Notes: generated from the sequence alone by a model not told the origin. 64,000 nucleotides of DNA from JAUYQR01 sp963822435 (GCA_963822435.1 CAWGHN010000004.1:682001-746000), one strand, 5' to 3'. Positions 38,910 through 47,535 are shown, numbered from the stretch's first letter. Program-made: numbers and translations.

Positions 38910-40481
38910 TTACGACTTCTGGAACATGGCAAGCATGCGCCGGGTGACCATGAAGCCACCGAAAATGTTGATCCCGGCCATGAAGACCGAGGCTGCCGCG
39001 AGGATCACGACCAGCCAAGACCCCGACCCGATCTGCATCAGCGCGCCAAGGATGATGATCGACGAGATCGCGTTCGTGACCGCCATCAGCGGCGTGTGCA
39101 AGGAATGCGAGACGTTCCAGATCACCTGGAACCCCACGAAGACCGCCAGCACGAACACGATGAAGTGGCTCATGAAGCTCGCCGGCGCATACAGCCCCGC
39201 CAGAAGCATCAGCCCGCCGCCCACCGCCAACAGTGCCACCTGATTGCGCGTCTGCGCCTTGAACGCCGCCACCTCCTGCGCGCGCCGCTCCACCGGGGTC
39301 AGTTCAACGACCTTCGGCTTCGGTTTCGCCGCCGCAATCGCCGCGATCTTCGGTGGTGGCGGCGGATAGGTCACCGCCCCCAGATGCGCCGCCGTCGCGC
39401 CCCGGATCACGTCGTCTTCCATGTTGTGCGCGATCACGCCGTCTTTCTTCGGCGTAAGGTCGGTCAGCATGTGCCTGATATTGGTCGAATACAGCGTCGA
39501 GGCTTGCGCCGCCATCCGGCTTGGGAAATCGGTGTAGCCGACGATGGTCACGCCATTGTCGGTCACGATCTTCTGGTCCGGCACCGTCAGGTCGCAGTTG
39601 CCACCCCGCTCCGCCGCCAGATCCACGATCACCGAGCCCGGCTTCATCATCCGGACCATATCCTCGGTCCACAGCTTGGGCGCGGGCCGTCCGGGGATCA
39701 AAGCGGTGGTGATGACGATATCCATCTCCGGCGCCAGCTCGCGGAACTTCGCCAGTTGCTTTTCGCGGAACTCGGGGGACGAAGGTGCCGCATAGCCGCC
39801 AGTCGCCGCTCCGTCCTGCGTCGCCTCGAACTCAAGGAACACGAAGTTCGCCCCCATCGATTCGATCTGCTCGGCCACCTCGGGCCGCACGTCGAACGCA
39901 TGCACGATCGCGCCCAGCGATACCGCCGTCCCGATCGCCGCCAGCCCCGCAACGCCCGCCCCCACGATCAGCACCTTCGCCGGCGGCACCTTGCCCGCCG
40001 CCGTCACCTGCCCCGTGAAGAAGCGGCCAAAGTTGTTGCCCGCCTCCATCACCGCACGGTAGCCGGCAATGTTCGCCATCGACGACAGCGCGTCCATCTT
40101 CTGCGCGCGCGAAATCCGCGGCACCATGTCCATCGCCACGATGGTCAGGCTTTTCTTTGCCGCCGCGTCCAGCAAATCCGCGTTCTGCGCCGGCCAGAAA
40201 AAGCTGATCAGCGTCTGCCCGTCCCGCATCGCCGCCAATTCGCCTGCTTCGGGCCCGCGCACCTTGACGATCACGTCCGCCGCATCGACCACCGCCGCCG
40301 CGTTCGGCAACACCTCCACCCCCGCCGCCGCATAAAGCGCATCCGAAAACCCGGCCTTCGCCCCGGCTCCGGCCTGAACGCAGGCCGTATGGCCCAGCTT
40401 CACCAGTTGCAGCGCGCTGTCGGGCGTCATCGCCACCCGGTTTTCGCCCGCGAATATCTCTGTCAGTGCGCCGATCTTCAC
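38910..40481 (-). CDS. pntA: NAD(P) transhydrogenase subunit alpha
   Basis: A 523-residue full-length PntA: the NAD(H)-binding domain (residues 1-385, with FFWPAQNADLLD and a GAGVAGLAAIGTA Rossmann motif near 172-184) is fused to a C-terminal membrane part with three to four helices (about 415-510). Many alphaproteobacteria split this gene into pntAA and pntAB; here it is one chain like the E. coli enzyme. The two-gene operon pntA-pntB supplies NADPH for biosynthesis. Confidence 0.94.
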   Translation of the reverse strand: MKIGALTEIFAGENRVAMTPDSALQLVKLGHTACVQAGAGAKAGFSDALYAAAGVEVLPNAAAVVDAADVIVKVRGPEAGELAAMRDGQTLISFFWPAQNADLLDAAAKKSLTIVAMDMVPRISRAQKMDALSSMANIAGYRAVMEAGNNFGRFFTGQVTAAGKVPPAKVLIVGAGVAGLAAIGTAVSLGAIVHAFDVRPEVAEQIESMGANFVFLEFEATQDGAATGGYAAPSSPEFREKQLAKFRELAPEMDIVITTALIPGRPAPKLWTEDMVRMMKPGSVIVDLAAERGGNCDLTVPDQKIVTDNGVTIVGYTDFPSRMAAQASTLYSTNIRHMLTDLTPKKDGVIAHNMEDDVIRGATAAHLGAVTYPPPPPKIAAIAAAKPKPKVVELTPVERRAQEVAAFKAQTRNQVALLAVGGGLMLLAGLYAPASFMSHFIVFVLAVFVGFQVIWNVSHSLHTPLMAVTNAISSIIILGALMQIGSGSWLVVILAAASVFMAGINIFGGFMVTRRMLAMFQKS

Positions 40482-40596
40482 CCGTTTTCCCCCGCTTTCT
40501 TCGACCGTTCACCAAGGCGACAGCCGCAAAATGTCCGTTTCGACTTAACACCGCGCAACAATATTTCAAACCCTACATTGTGAGCCAGCGCACAGC

Positions 40597-41058
40597 CTAT
40601 CTGCGCCCGAACCAGCGCCGCACCCGCCCCGCCCAAAGATCAAACTCCGGCCCGAAACCCGCCGTCAGCCGCGCTTCCTCGTCACGAATGAACCTCGCTG
40701 TGATCACCGACACGAAGCTCGCCACCAAAGGCAGCGCCGGCACCGCGTCCCACCACAGGATCGCCCCGGTCAGGATCAGCGCATCCGCCAGATAGATGGG
40801 GTTGCGCGACCATCCGAATACGCCTGTCGTGACCAGCGCCGATGGGGTGCGCCGCGGGATCACTGTCGTTCGCAGCGCCACCATCTGCACGACCGCCGCC
40901 ACCATCAGCCCAACCCCGGCCAGCCCGACCGTGCTACCGATCCACCGCCCCGCCTCGCCGATGACGGGCGGCATCAGCGCGCCAATTGACCAAGCCAGTG
41001 CCAGATGCCCGATCAGCCAGACCGGCGGCAGGTCGACCCACTCCATCACCTTGCGCAT
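40597..41058 (-). CDS. Isoprenylcysteine carboxyl methyltransferase-like / phospholipid methyltransferase-like membrane protein
   Basis: A 153-residue protein with about four membrane helices and the C-terminal signature of the ICMT/PEMT group: VTTGVFGWSRNPIYLAD (about residue 80) and FIRDEEARLTAGFG, followed by a short basic tail. These regions bind S-adenosylmethionine in related enzymes. The methyl acceptor is unknown. It is divergent from kynU and not evidently in an operon. Confidence 0.82.
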   Translation of the reverse strand: MRKVMEWVDLPPVWLIGHLALAWSIGALMPPVIGEAGRWIGSTVGLAGVGLMVAAVVQMVALRTTVIPRRTPSALVTTGVFGWSRNPIYLADALILTGAILWWDAVPALPLVASFVSVITARFIRDEEARLTAGFGPEFDLWAGRVRRWFGRR

Positions 41059-41118
41059 CGCCGATCCCCCCGTCCCGGTCTAGCCGCCGCAGCCCCTGCG
41101 CTGCAAGCGCCCTCAATC

Positions 41119-41134
41119 ATTTCAAGCTTGAAAT
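41119..41134. promoter_or_regulatory. 16-bp palindrome upstream of kynU, candidate operator
   Basis: ATTTCAAGCTTGAAAT is a perfect palindrome, lying 46-61 bases before the kynU start in the gap with the divergent methyltransferase gene. Its symmetry and size fit a site for a winged-helix dimer such as a MarR-family repressor. The regulator itself is not in the window, so this assignment is inference. Confidence 0.55.
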
Positions 41135-41179
41135 TTTACCATCTCCCCGCCATAACGGCTGAAACCCGAAGGACACCCG

Positions 41180-42377
41180 ATGACCACCGATTTCGCCGCG
41201 ACAAAGCACCTTTTCCACCTGCCCGAAGGTGTCGTCTACCTTGACGGCAACTCGCTTGGACCAATGGTGAAGACCGCACCCGCGCGCGTCGCCAAGGCGG
41301 TCGAGGCGGAATGGGGCGAACTCCTCATCACCGGCTGGAACAAGGCCGGATGGATGGACCAGCCCGCCCGCATCGGTGACCGCATCGCCAAACTCATCGG
41401 CGCGGCCCCCGGCACCGTCGTGATGGGCGACACCCTGTCGATCAAGGTCTACCAGGCCCTCGCCTCGGCGTTGGAGATGAACCCAAAGCGCCGCGTGATC
41501 CTGTCCGACACCGGCAACTTCCCCTCCGACCTTTACATCGCCGAAGGGCTCGTGCGCACGCTCGGCGGCCAGTATCGTCTGAAAACCGTCGCGCCCGAAG
41601 AAATCATGTCCCACATCGACGACACCGTCGCCGTGACCCTGATCACCGAGGTGGACTACCGCACCGGCCGCAAGCACGACATGGCCGACATCACCCGCCG
41701 CGCGCATGAGATGGGCGCGCTGACGGTCTGGGATCTCGCCCACTCCGCCGGTGCCTTCCCGGTCGATCTGGCCGGCGCGAAGGCCGATTTCGCCGTCGGC
41801 TGCACCTACAAATACCTCAACTCCGGCCCCGGTGGCCCCGCCTTCATCTACGTCGCCCCCCGTCACCACGATGTCGCCCGCCCCGCGCTGTCCGGCTGGC
41901 TTGGCCACGAATCCCCGTTTGCCTTCGATCTCGACTACCGCCCCGGCGCGGGCGTTGAACGGATGCGCGTCGGCACACCGCCCGTCCTGCAACTCGCAGC
42001 ACTCGAGGCCGCGCTCGATCGTCTGGGATCAGGTCAGCCTCACCGACCTCCGCGCGCAATCGCTCCGCCTGCAAGACCAGTTCATCAAGGGCGTCGAATC
42101 CCGCACCACCGGCCTCACCCTCGCCACCCCGCGCTCGCACATGATGCGCGGCTCTCAGGTGTCATTCCGCCACCCCGAAGGTTACGCCATCATGCAAAAC
42201 CTGATCGCCGAGGGCGTGATCGGCGACTTCCGCGCGCCCGATATCCTGCGCTTCGGCTTTACCCCCCTCTTCATCGACGAGGATGATGTCGCTCGCGCCG
42301 TCAACACCCTTGCCAAGATCATGGAATACGGAACATGGGACAAACCCCAGTTCAAGAAACGCGCAAAGGTAACGTGA
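41180..42377 (+). pseudogene. kynU: Kynureninase, interrupted by a single-base frameshift
   Basis: Kynureninase cleaves kynurenine to anthranilate and alanine using PLP. Two frames together give a full enzyme of about 398 residues. The first has YLDGNSLGPM, LSDTGNFPSD, WDLAHSAGAFPVD and the PLP lysine in GCTYKYLNSGPGGPAF. After codon 280 it degenerates. The other frame then carries VWDQVSLTDLRAQSL, SHMMRGSQVSF and RFGFTPLFIDEDDV to a normal end. Skipping the C at 42020 joins them as EAALDVWDQVSL. Both halves look well conserved, which suggests a very recent mutation or a sequencing error. AAGGA precedes the ATG. The stop overlaps the next gene's ATG. Confidence 0.88.
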
Positions 42378-42769
42378 TGATCAAGCTCTGGACGCCGGAC
42401 ACGATGCCGAAACCCGCCTCGCGCTACAACCAGTTGGCGCTGGCCGAAAACACCACCCGACGTCTGGAAATCTCCGGTCAGATCGGCACTCTGCCGGATG
42501 GCAAGGTGGCCGAAGGGCTGGCGGCGCAGCTTGACGCGGCGCTCGCCAACGTCGACACCGCCCTTGCTGCGGCCGGAATGGGCCGTGCAAACCTGATGAA
42601 GATCACCATCTATCTCACCGAAAACTCCCCCGAGGCGGTCAGCATCTACCGCGCCCGCCGCGATGCCTGGGTTGGTGACGCCCCGGCCCCGGCAGCCACC
42701 CTTCTTATCGTCGCAGGCCTCGCCTCGCCCGCCCTTCTGGTCGAGGTTGACGCCGTGGCCGCCGCGTGA
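42377..42769 (+). CDS. RidA/YjgF-family protein lacking the canonical arginine
   Basis: A 130-residue YjgF/YER057c/UK114-type protein. The motifs RRLEISGQIGTLPDG, ANLMKITIYL and VEVDAVA identify it. In active RidA imine deaminases an arginine follows the PA(R) motif near residue 105; here the matching stretch reads PAPAATLLIV, so that arginine is missing and classical deaminase activity is doubtful. It is translationally coupled to kynU, a PLP enzyme, and precedes kynA, so a role in tryptophan breakdown is likely. Confidence 0.8.
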   Translation: MIKLWTPDTMPKPASRYNQLALAENTTRRLEISGQIGTLPDGKVAEGLAAQLDAALANVDTALAAAGMGRANLMKITIYLTENSPEAVSIYRARRDAWVGDAPAPAATLLIVAGLASPALLVEVDAVAAA

Positions 42770-42884
42770 CGCCACAGCCACTTCCCAAAACCTCGCATCG
42801 GGCGCATCATCGCCAGATGCCGTCAAACCTTGCCAAATCCTTAACCCAACCGGGCAAACCCTTGATATCAAAAGGTGCGCAAAA

Positions 42885-42901
42885 TGTCCCACGGTGGGAC
42901 A
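42885..42901. promoter_or_regulatory. 17-bp palindrome upstream of kynA, candidate operator
   Basis: TGTCCCACGGTGGGACA has perfect 8-base arms around one central base, in the 257-base gap between the RidA-like gene and kynA (126-142 bases before the kynA start). It is unlike the kynU palindrome, so kynA may have separate control. As RNA it could also form a hairpin, but with only a one-base centre that is unfavourable, which supports a DNA-binding site. The rest of the gap shows no gene. Confidence 0.5.
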
Positions 42902-43026
42902 CACCGCTCGACTGCCTCCCCTCCGGCTGGGCCGCCGTCTGGCGCCGCATGGGTGCTGTCTCGGTCCTCTCCGCAAAGGTCACGCCCTCGTCCTGACCTG
43001 CCCCCATAGGAAAGAGAGAGAGAGCC

Positions 43027-43866
43027 ATGACCACCTGCCCCTTCAACCCGGAAACCGACGGCGCCGAAATGTCCTTCGACGGCCGCATGAGCTATGGCGA
43101 TTACCTCAGGATCGACCAGATCCTCGGTGCGCAAGCCATGCTGACCACCGCCCACGACGAGATGCTCTTCATCATCCAGCACCAGACCTCCGAACTTTGG
43201 ATGCGCCTCGCCCTCCACGAACTTGACGCCGCCCGCCGCGCGATCGCCGAAGACCGCGCCCCCGAGGCGTTCAAGATGCTCGCCCGGATCGCCCGCATCT
43301 TCGAACAGTTGAACAACTCCTGGGATGTCCTCCGCACCATGACCCCGTCCGACTACACCCACTTCCGGGGGGACCTCGGCCAATCCTCCGGCTTCCAGTC
43401 CTGGCAATACCGGCTGATCGAATACGCCGTCGGCAACCGCAACCTCTCCATGCTGCGCCCCCACGCCCACCGCCCCGACCTGACCGCAAAACTCGAGGCC
43501 GAGCTTGCCCGCCCCTCGCTTTACGACGAAGCCCTCCGCCACCTTGCCCGCCACGGCCTGCCGATTCCGCCCGAAGTTCTCACCCGCGACCTTCGCCAAC
43601 CGTGGGAAGCCAACGCCGGCGTCCTTGCCGCCTGGGAGATCGTCTACCGCGACCCCACGACCCACTGGCAGGCTTACGAGCTGGCCGAAAAGCTCGTCGA
43701 CTTCGAAGACTATTTCCGCCGCTGGCGCTTCAACCACGTCACCACGGTGGAACGCGTGATCGGCTTCAAACGCGGCACCGGCGGCACCTCTGGCGTGGCC
43801 TACCTGCGCCGAATGCTCGACGTTCAGCTTTTTCCCGAACTTTGGCAGGTGCGAACCACGCTCTAA
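43027..43866 (+). CDS. kynA: Tryptophan 2,3-dioxygenase
   Basis: A 279-residue heme enzyme that opens the indole ring of tryptophan to give N-formylkynurenine. Diagnostic segments are MSYGDYLRIDQILGAQ, FIIQHQTSELWMRLALHEL and the heme-histidine region RWRFNHVTTVERVIGFKRGTGGTSG. Length matches bacterial TDO. It belongs with kynU; the formamidase (kynB) needed between them is not in the window. The ribosome-site region is an AG dinucleotide repeat directly before the ATG. Confidence 0.95.
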   Translation: MTTCPFNPETDGAEMSFDGRMSYGDYLRIDQILGAQAMLTTAHDEMLFIIQHQTSELWMRLALHELDAARRAIAEDRAPEAFKMLARIARIFEQLNNSWDVLRTMTPSDYTHFRGDLGQSSGFQSWQYRLIEYAVGNRNLSMLRPHAHRPDLTAKLEAELARPSLYDEALRHLARHGLPIPPEVLTRDLRQPWEANAGVLAAWEIVYRDPTTHWQAYELAEKLVDFEDYFRRWRFNHVTTVERVIGFKRGTGGTSGVAYLRRMLDVQLFPELWQVRTTL

Positions 43867-43889
43867 CCCGCAAAAACGCCCCAGCCCCT

Positions 43890-43918
43890 TTGACGGAGCG
43901 CGGCACCTGGTTTACCGT
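43890..43918 (+). promoter_or_regulatory. Probable promoter of the L,D-transpeptidase lipoprotein gene
   Basis: TTGACG at 43890-43895 and TACCGT at 43913-43918 are separated by 17 bases, a good housekeeping-sigma layout for alphaproteobacteria. They lie 59-87 bases before the ATG at 43977. The same pair of hexamers with the same spacing occurs at 47501-47529 ahead of a candidate small RNA. Confidence 0.55.
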
Positions 43919-43976
43919 CCGCTTAAAGCGACTCCGCGACGACGCCGTCGCGGCAATTGAACAAGTGAGCCATTGA

Positions 43977-44927
43977 ATGCGTGACCTGACTTTCCAACTT
44001 CACCGCAAGGGCACCGCCGCACTGGCGGCGCTGGCGCTTTTCGCCCTGAGCGCCTGCGTCGACCCGACGCTGTCGACCGCCACATCTGGCCAGCCGCCCC
44101 TGCCCAAGGCCGAGGAAAACGTCTACGTCGCGTCGATGGACGCCGGCATCCAGATCCCTGCACTGCCGGTCGAAAAGATCCCCGAAACCTACCGCCGTCA
44201 GGTCGTTGACTACGCATCCGAACAGGTGCCCGGCACCATCATCATCGACCCGTCAAAGCGCCTGCTCTACTATATCCTGAATCAGCGCAAGGCGATCCGC
44301 TACGGCATCGCGGTAGGCAAGGCTGGCTTTGAATGGTCGGGCGAAGCGGTGGTGGCCGAAAAGAAACCGTGGCCAACCTGGACCCCGCCGAAAGAGATGA
44401 TCGAGCGCAAGCCCGAATTGGCGAAATGGGAAAAGGGTCAACCCGGCGGCCCGACCAACCCGCTGGGCGCACGCGCGATTTACCTGCAGTCGAACGGCGT
44501 CGATTACGGCTACCGGATCCACGGCACGCCGGAATGGAACTCGATCGGCCGCAACGCCTCGTCGGGCTGCATCCGCATGATCAACCAGGACGTGATCGAC
44601 CTCTACAACCGCGTAAAAGGCGCTGAGAAGGTGATCGTTCTGACCGCTTCGGGCGAGATGCCAAAGGGCCTCTACATCCCCAAACCGCCAGCCGTGAAGA
44701 AAAAGCCTGCGCCGGTCGAAGTTGCTCTGCCGCCGCTTCCCGCGCCACCCGCGCTTGATCCTGAACTGCTCGCGGCACCAGCGGCAGTGGTTCCCGCTGC
44801 GGTCACCCCGGCGGTAGCACCAGCCGTGACTCCAGCCCCGGCAGCCGCCCCCGCTGCGGACCCGATCCCGGCCTGCACAGTGCCCTTGGTCAATGGCACC
44901 TGCCCCGTCGGCAAAGCCACGCCCTGA
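43977..44927 (+). CDS. L,D-transpeptidase (YkuD domain), probable lipoprotein
   Basis: A 316-residue envelope enzyme. A signal ends in the lipobox LSAC (cysteine about residue 26). The YkuD catalytic domain (about 75-225) has YRIHGTPEWNSIG and the active-site SSGCIRM. The last 80 residues form a long Ala/Pro-rich tail, probably a flexible linker, ending with two cysteines. Such enzymes make 3-3 peptidoglycan crosslinks or attach proteins to peptidoglycan. It is a single gene with its own terminator. Confidence 0.9.
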   Translation: MRDLTFQLHRKGTAALAALALFALSACVDPTLSTATSGQPPLPKAEENVYVASMDAGIQIPALPVEKIPETYRRQVVDYASEQVPGTIIIDPSKRLLYYILNQRKAIRYGIAVGKAGFEWSGEAVVAEKKPWPTWTPPKEMIERKPELAKWEKGQPGGPTNPLGARAIYLQSNGVDYGYRIHGTPEWNSIGRNASSGCIRMINQDVIDLYNRVKGAEKVIVLTASGEMPKGLYIPKPPAVKKKPAPVEVALPPLPAPPALDPELLAAPAAVVPAAVTPAVAPAVTPAPAAAPAADPIPACTVPLVNGTCPVGKATP

Positions 44928-44942
44928 CAGGCACACCAACGA

Positions 44943-44974
44943 AAAAGGGCGCGAGGATCACCTCGCGCCCTTTT
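44943..44974. terminator. Rho-independent terminator, likely bidirectional
   Basis: A perfect 14-bp stem AAAAGGGCGCGAGG/CCTCGCGCCCTTTT with loop ATCA sits 16 bases after the L,D-transpeptidase stop and 17 bases before the stop of the convergent D-lyxose isomerase-like gene. The A and T runs on both sides let it serve either strand. Confidence 0.9.
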
Positions 44975-44990
44975 CTATCGGTCCAGCGCG

Positions 44991-45671
44991 CTACAGCCAG
45001 CGGTCGTAATCGCTGACCAACAGATGCGTTGGCACCACGTCCTCGTCTATCTCGGCAAACCGGCCAATCGGCTCTCGAAAGATGTTGTCGGTCAGATCGT
45101 CGTTCACCGTCGACACCTCGCCGATCAGCACGTCACCGCCCTCGCCCCAGAACGCGTGCCAATCCCCCGGCATCAACGTCACGCTTTCGCCGGGCGCGAG
45201 TTTCAGCTTGTCGCCCGGACCGTAAGGCCGCGAAATCCCGTCGCACAACACAACGCCGCCCCGGTCAGGCGCGCAGTGGCCCGCGTCATCCGAGCCAAAG
45301 AGTTCGATCACCAGCGTCGCCCCGCCCCGATTGATGATATCCTCGGCCTTGATGACATGGGTGTGCATTGGCGAAAGCTGATCCTGTCGCGAGATCAGCA
45401 GCTTTTCTGCATAGCACATGCCGCCGCCGCGCCTCAGGTCGGCCAGCTGGCCGTTGCGCAGGGTGAACAGAAACAGCCCCAGCTTGTCGAAATCGCCCTG
45501 CCCGTAGTCGGTGATGTCCCAACCCATGCGGGCATCGACAATCCGCCGCGCATCCGTACGCGCTTTGAACTCGTCGGGCGACCAATAGGCAAACGGTGGC
45601 AACACAAAGCCGTAGTGCCGGATCATGTCGTCCGCCGCCGCCATGATCTCGTTGATACGCGACCTCTTCAT
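44991..45671 (-). CDS. D-lyxose/D-mannose ketol-isomerase family protein
   Basis: A 226-residue cupin-fold protein of the D-lyxose isomerase family. Metal-site residues appear in SPMHTHVIKAEDIINRGG (about 110-127) and the second motif LMPGDWHAFWGEGGDVLIGEVSTVNDD (about 170). The reaction in characterised relatives is D-lyxose to D-xylulose and D-mannose to D-fructose. GGAGGA precedes ATG 45671. No sugar transporter or kinase gene is nearby, so the in vivo substrate is uncertain. Confidence 0.84.
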   Translation of the reverse strand: MKRSRINEIMAAADDMIRHYGFVLPPFAYWSPDEFKARTDARRIVDARMGWDITDYGQGDFDKLGLFLFTLRNGQLADLRRGGGMCYAEKLLISRQDQLSPMHTHVIKAEDIINRGGATLVIELFGSDDAGHCAPDRGGVVLCDGISRPYGPGDKLKLAPGESVTLMPGDWHAFWGEGGDVLIGEVSTVNDDLTDNIFREPIGRFAEIDEDVVPTHLLVSDYDRWL

Positions 45672-45727
45672 CGTTTCCTCCCTGCGATTTGCAGGCACTA
45701 TAACGATTACGGGATGCCGCTCAACGC

Positions 45728-47302
45728 CTAACGCTTGCCGAAGATCGACCCCAAAACACCCCGGATGATCGCCTGCCCCGACTTGGTGCCAAGCTGCCGG
45801 GCAAAGGACTTGGCAAATGCCGTGCCGATCGAATCCGACCGGCTGGAGGTCTTTTTCGGGGCCTCATAGCCCTTGCCGTCATACCGCCTTGCCCGCTCGA
45901 ACTCGCGGTCGGCGTCAACCTTGCGCTGCTCTTCCGCCTCGGCGTCCGACGCGTCGCGCGCGGCCTTTTCCGCCTTGGCCCGCAGCCGCTCATAGGCACT
46001 GTCACGGTCAATCGCGATGTCGTATTTCCCCTTCAGTGGCGACGACGCGATAAGCTGCGCCCGCACCGCATCGTCCACCGGGCCAAGCTGGCTTGACGGC
46101 GGGCGCACCAGCGTGCGCTCGGCCACTCCGGGGATACCCTTTGCTTCAAGGAACGAGGTCACCGCCTCGCCCGTGCCGACATCCCGGATCGCCTCCTCGA
46201 TCTGGAAGCGCGGGTTCGGGCGGTAAGTTTCGGCAGCCAGCCGCAGATCCTTCTGGTCCTTGGCGGTAAAGGCGCGCAGCGCATGCTGCACCCGATTGCC
46301 AAGCTGGCCCAGAATATCTTCCGGCACATCAGCCGGGTTCTGGGTGATGAAATACACCCCCACCCCCTTGGACCGGATCAGCCGCGCCACCTGTTCCACC
46401 TTGGCGACCAGCGCTTTCGGTGCGTCCTCGAACAACAGATGCGCCTCGTCGAAAAAGAACACCAGCTTCGGCTTGTCCGGATCACCCACCTCGGGCAGCG
46501 TCTCGAACAGTTCCGACAACAGCCACAACAGGAACGTCGCATAAAGCCGGGGCGAGTTCATCAACCGGTCGCCGGCCAGAATGCTTATGCGCCCCGCGCC
46601 CGAGGCATCGGTCAGCATCAGATCCGACAATTCCAGCGCAGGCTCGCCGAACAGGTCCGCCCCACCCTGATTTTCCAAAACCAGAAGCCGCCGCTGGATC
46701 GCCCCCACCGACTCTTTCGACACCAGGCCGTAACGCCCCGAAATCTCTTCCGCATTCTCGGCCACGAAAGTCAGCAAAGCCTGCAAGTCCTTCAGGTCCA
46801 GCAGCGGCAGTTCTTCCTCGTCCGACAGCCGGAAGGCCACGTTCAACACGCCTTCCTGCGGTTCCGACAATTCCAGAAGACGGCTCAGCAACAGCGGCCC
46901 CATCTCGGCCACGGTGGCGCGGATCGGGTGGCCCTTCTGACCAAACAGATCCCAGAACAGCACCGGAAACGCCCGGTATTGCAGGTCAAGTCCGATCGTC
47001 GCAGCCCGTTTGGCAAAGGCCTCGTGCAACTTGTGGCTCGCAGACCCCGCCGCGCACAAGCCGGCAAGATCGCCCTTCACGTCCGACAGGAACACCGGCA
47101 CCCCGGCAGCCGAAAAACCCTCGGCCAGCACTTGCAACGTCACCGTCTTGCCGGTGCCGGTCGCGCCTGCGATCAATCCGTGGCGGTTGCCGTATTTCAA
47201 CAGCAGCGATTGCGGCAGCCCGTAGCCCTCGCCACCGCCGCCCACAAAGATGCTGTCTGCCGCGTTGCCTGCGTCTGCCACGTTGATCCCTCGCCTTGCC
47301 AC
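45728..47302 (-). CDS. HerA-like helicase/ATPase, DUF853 (YjgR type)
   Basis: A 524-residue P-loop ATPase with Walker A IAGATGTGKTVTLQVL (about 43-58), VFLSDVKGDLAG, Walker B KLVFFFDEAHLLF (about 283) and the sensor YFITQNPADVPEDIL. A charged coiled coil (about 430-480) precedes the C-terminal KSGQAIIRGVLGSIFGKR, which is conserved in DUF853. It lacks a nuclease partner such as NurA. The function of YjgR proteins is not established. Confidence 0.87.
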   Translation of the reverse strand: MARRGINVADAGNAADSIFVGGGGEGYGLPQSLLLKYGNRHGLIAGATGTGKTVTLQVLAEGFSAAGVPVFLSDVKGDLAGLCAAGSASHKLHEAFAKRAATIGLDLQYRAFPVLFWDLFGQKGHPIRATVAEMGPLLLSRLLELSEPQEGVLNVAFRLSDEEELPLLDLKDLQALLTFVAENAEEISGRYGLVSKESVGAIQRRLLVLENQGGADLFGEPALELSDLMLTDASGAGRISILAGDRLMNSPRLYATFLLWLLSELFETLPEVGDPDKPKLVFFFDEAHLLFEDAPKALVAKVEQVARLIRSKGVGVYFITQNPADVPEDILGQLGNRVQHALRAFTAKDQKDLRLAAETYRPNPRFQIEEAIRDVGTGEAVTSFLEAKGIPGVAERTLVRPPSSQLGPVDDAVRAQLIASSPLKGKYDIAIDRDSAYERLRAKAEKAARDASDAEAEEQRKVDADREFERARRYDGKGYEAPKKTSSRSDSIGTAFAKSFARQLGTKSGQAIIRGVLGSIFGKR

Positions 47303-47369
47303 TTCACCCGCCAGTCAGCGCACCCGGCACCGTCCAACGCCGTCAAAATACATTGTTAACCCCAATGCG

Positions 47370-47466
47370 CCATAGTCGATCTTGCTGGCCCGTCTCTCCC
47401 AGACGCGCTGGCGGTGACTTCCTCCCTGTCAACTGGCCGCGCCCTTGAAAAGGCGCGGCTTTTTTC
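47370..47466 (+). ncRNA. Candidate small RNA 1 (terminator-defined)
   Basis: A terminator on the plus strand at 47436-47465 (GCCGCGCC/GGCGCGGC plus six T) has no gene before it: the nearest upstream gene, the HerA-like ATPase, points away. A plus-strand transcript must therefore start inside 47303-47430. The presumed RNA contains C-rich single-stranded motifs CTCTCCC and TTCCTCCC, which resemble the anti-ribosome-site loops of the CcsR small RNAs of Rhodobacter. The 5' end given is a guess; no convincing promoter was found. Confidence 0.5.
47436..47465 (+). terminator. Rho-independent terminator of candidate small RNA 1
   Basis: An 8-bp perfect stem GCCGCGCC/GGCGCGGC with loop CTTGAAAA is followed at once by six T. 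The reverse strand has no T-run, so it works on the plus strand only. Confidence 0.85.
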
Positions 47467-47500
47467 GTTAATTGCCCGCAAGAACGGTGCGAGAATCTCG

Positions 47501-47529
47501 TTGACGCCCGCGTGAAAGACCCTTACCGT
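47501..47529 (+). promoter_or_regulatory. Probable promoter of candidate small RNA 2
   Basis: TTGACG (47501-47506), 17 bases, TACCGT (47524-47529). Both hexamers and spacing equal those before the L,D-transpeptidase gene at 43890. Initiation would fall near 47536, only about 70 bases before a terminator. Confidence 0.6.
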
Positions 47530-47535
47530 CCCGTC

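Noticed and set aside
38898..40583. 561-codon plus-strand open frame opposite pntA
   Set aside because: pntA on the other strand is unambiguous; the plus-strand translation is His/Arg-rich low-information sequence without a family match.
41751..42377. A separate gene overlapping the end of kynU
   Set aside because: Only the part after 42021 is protein-like, and it is the kynureninase C-terminus in the shifted frame.
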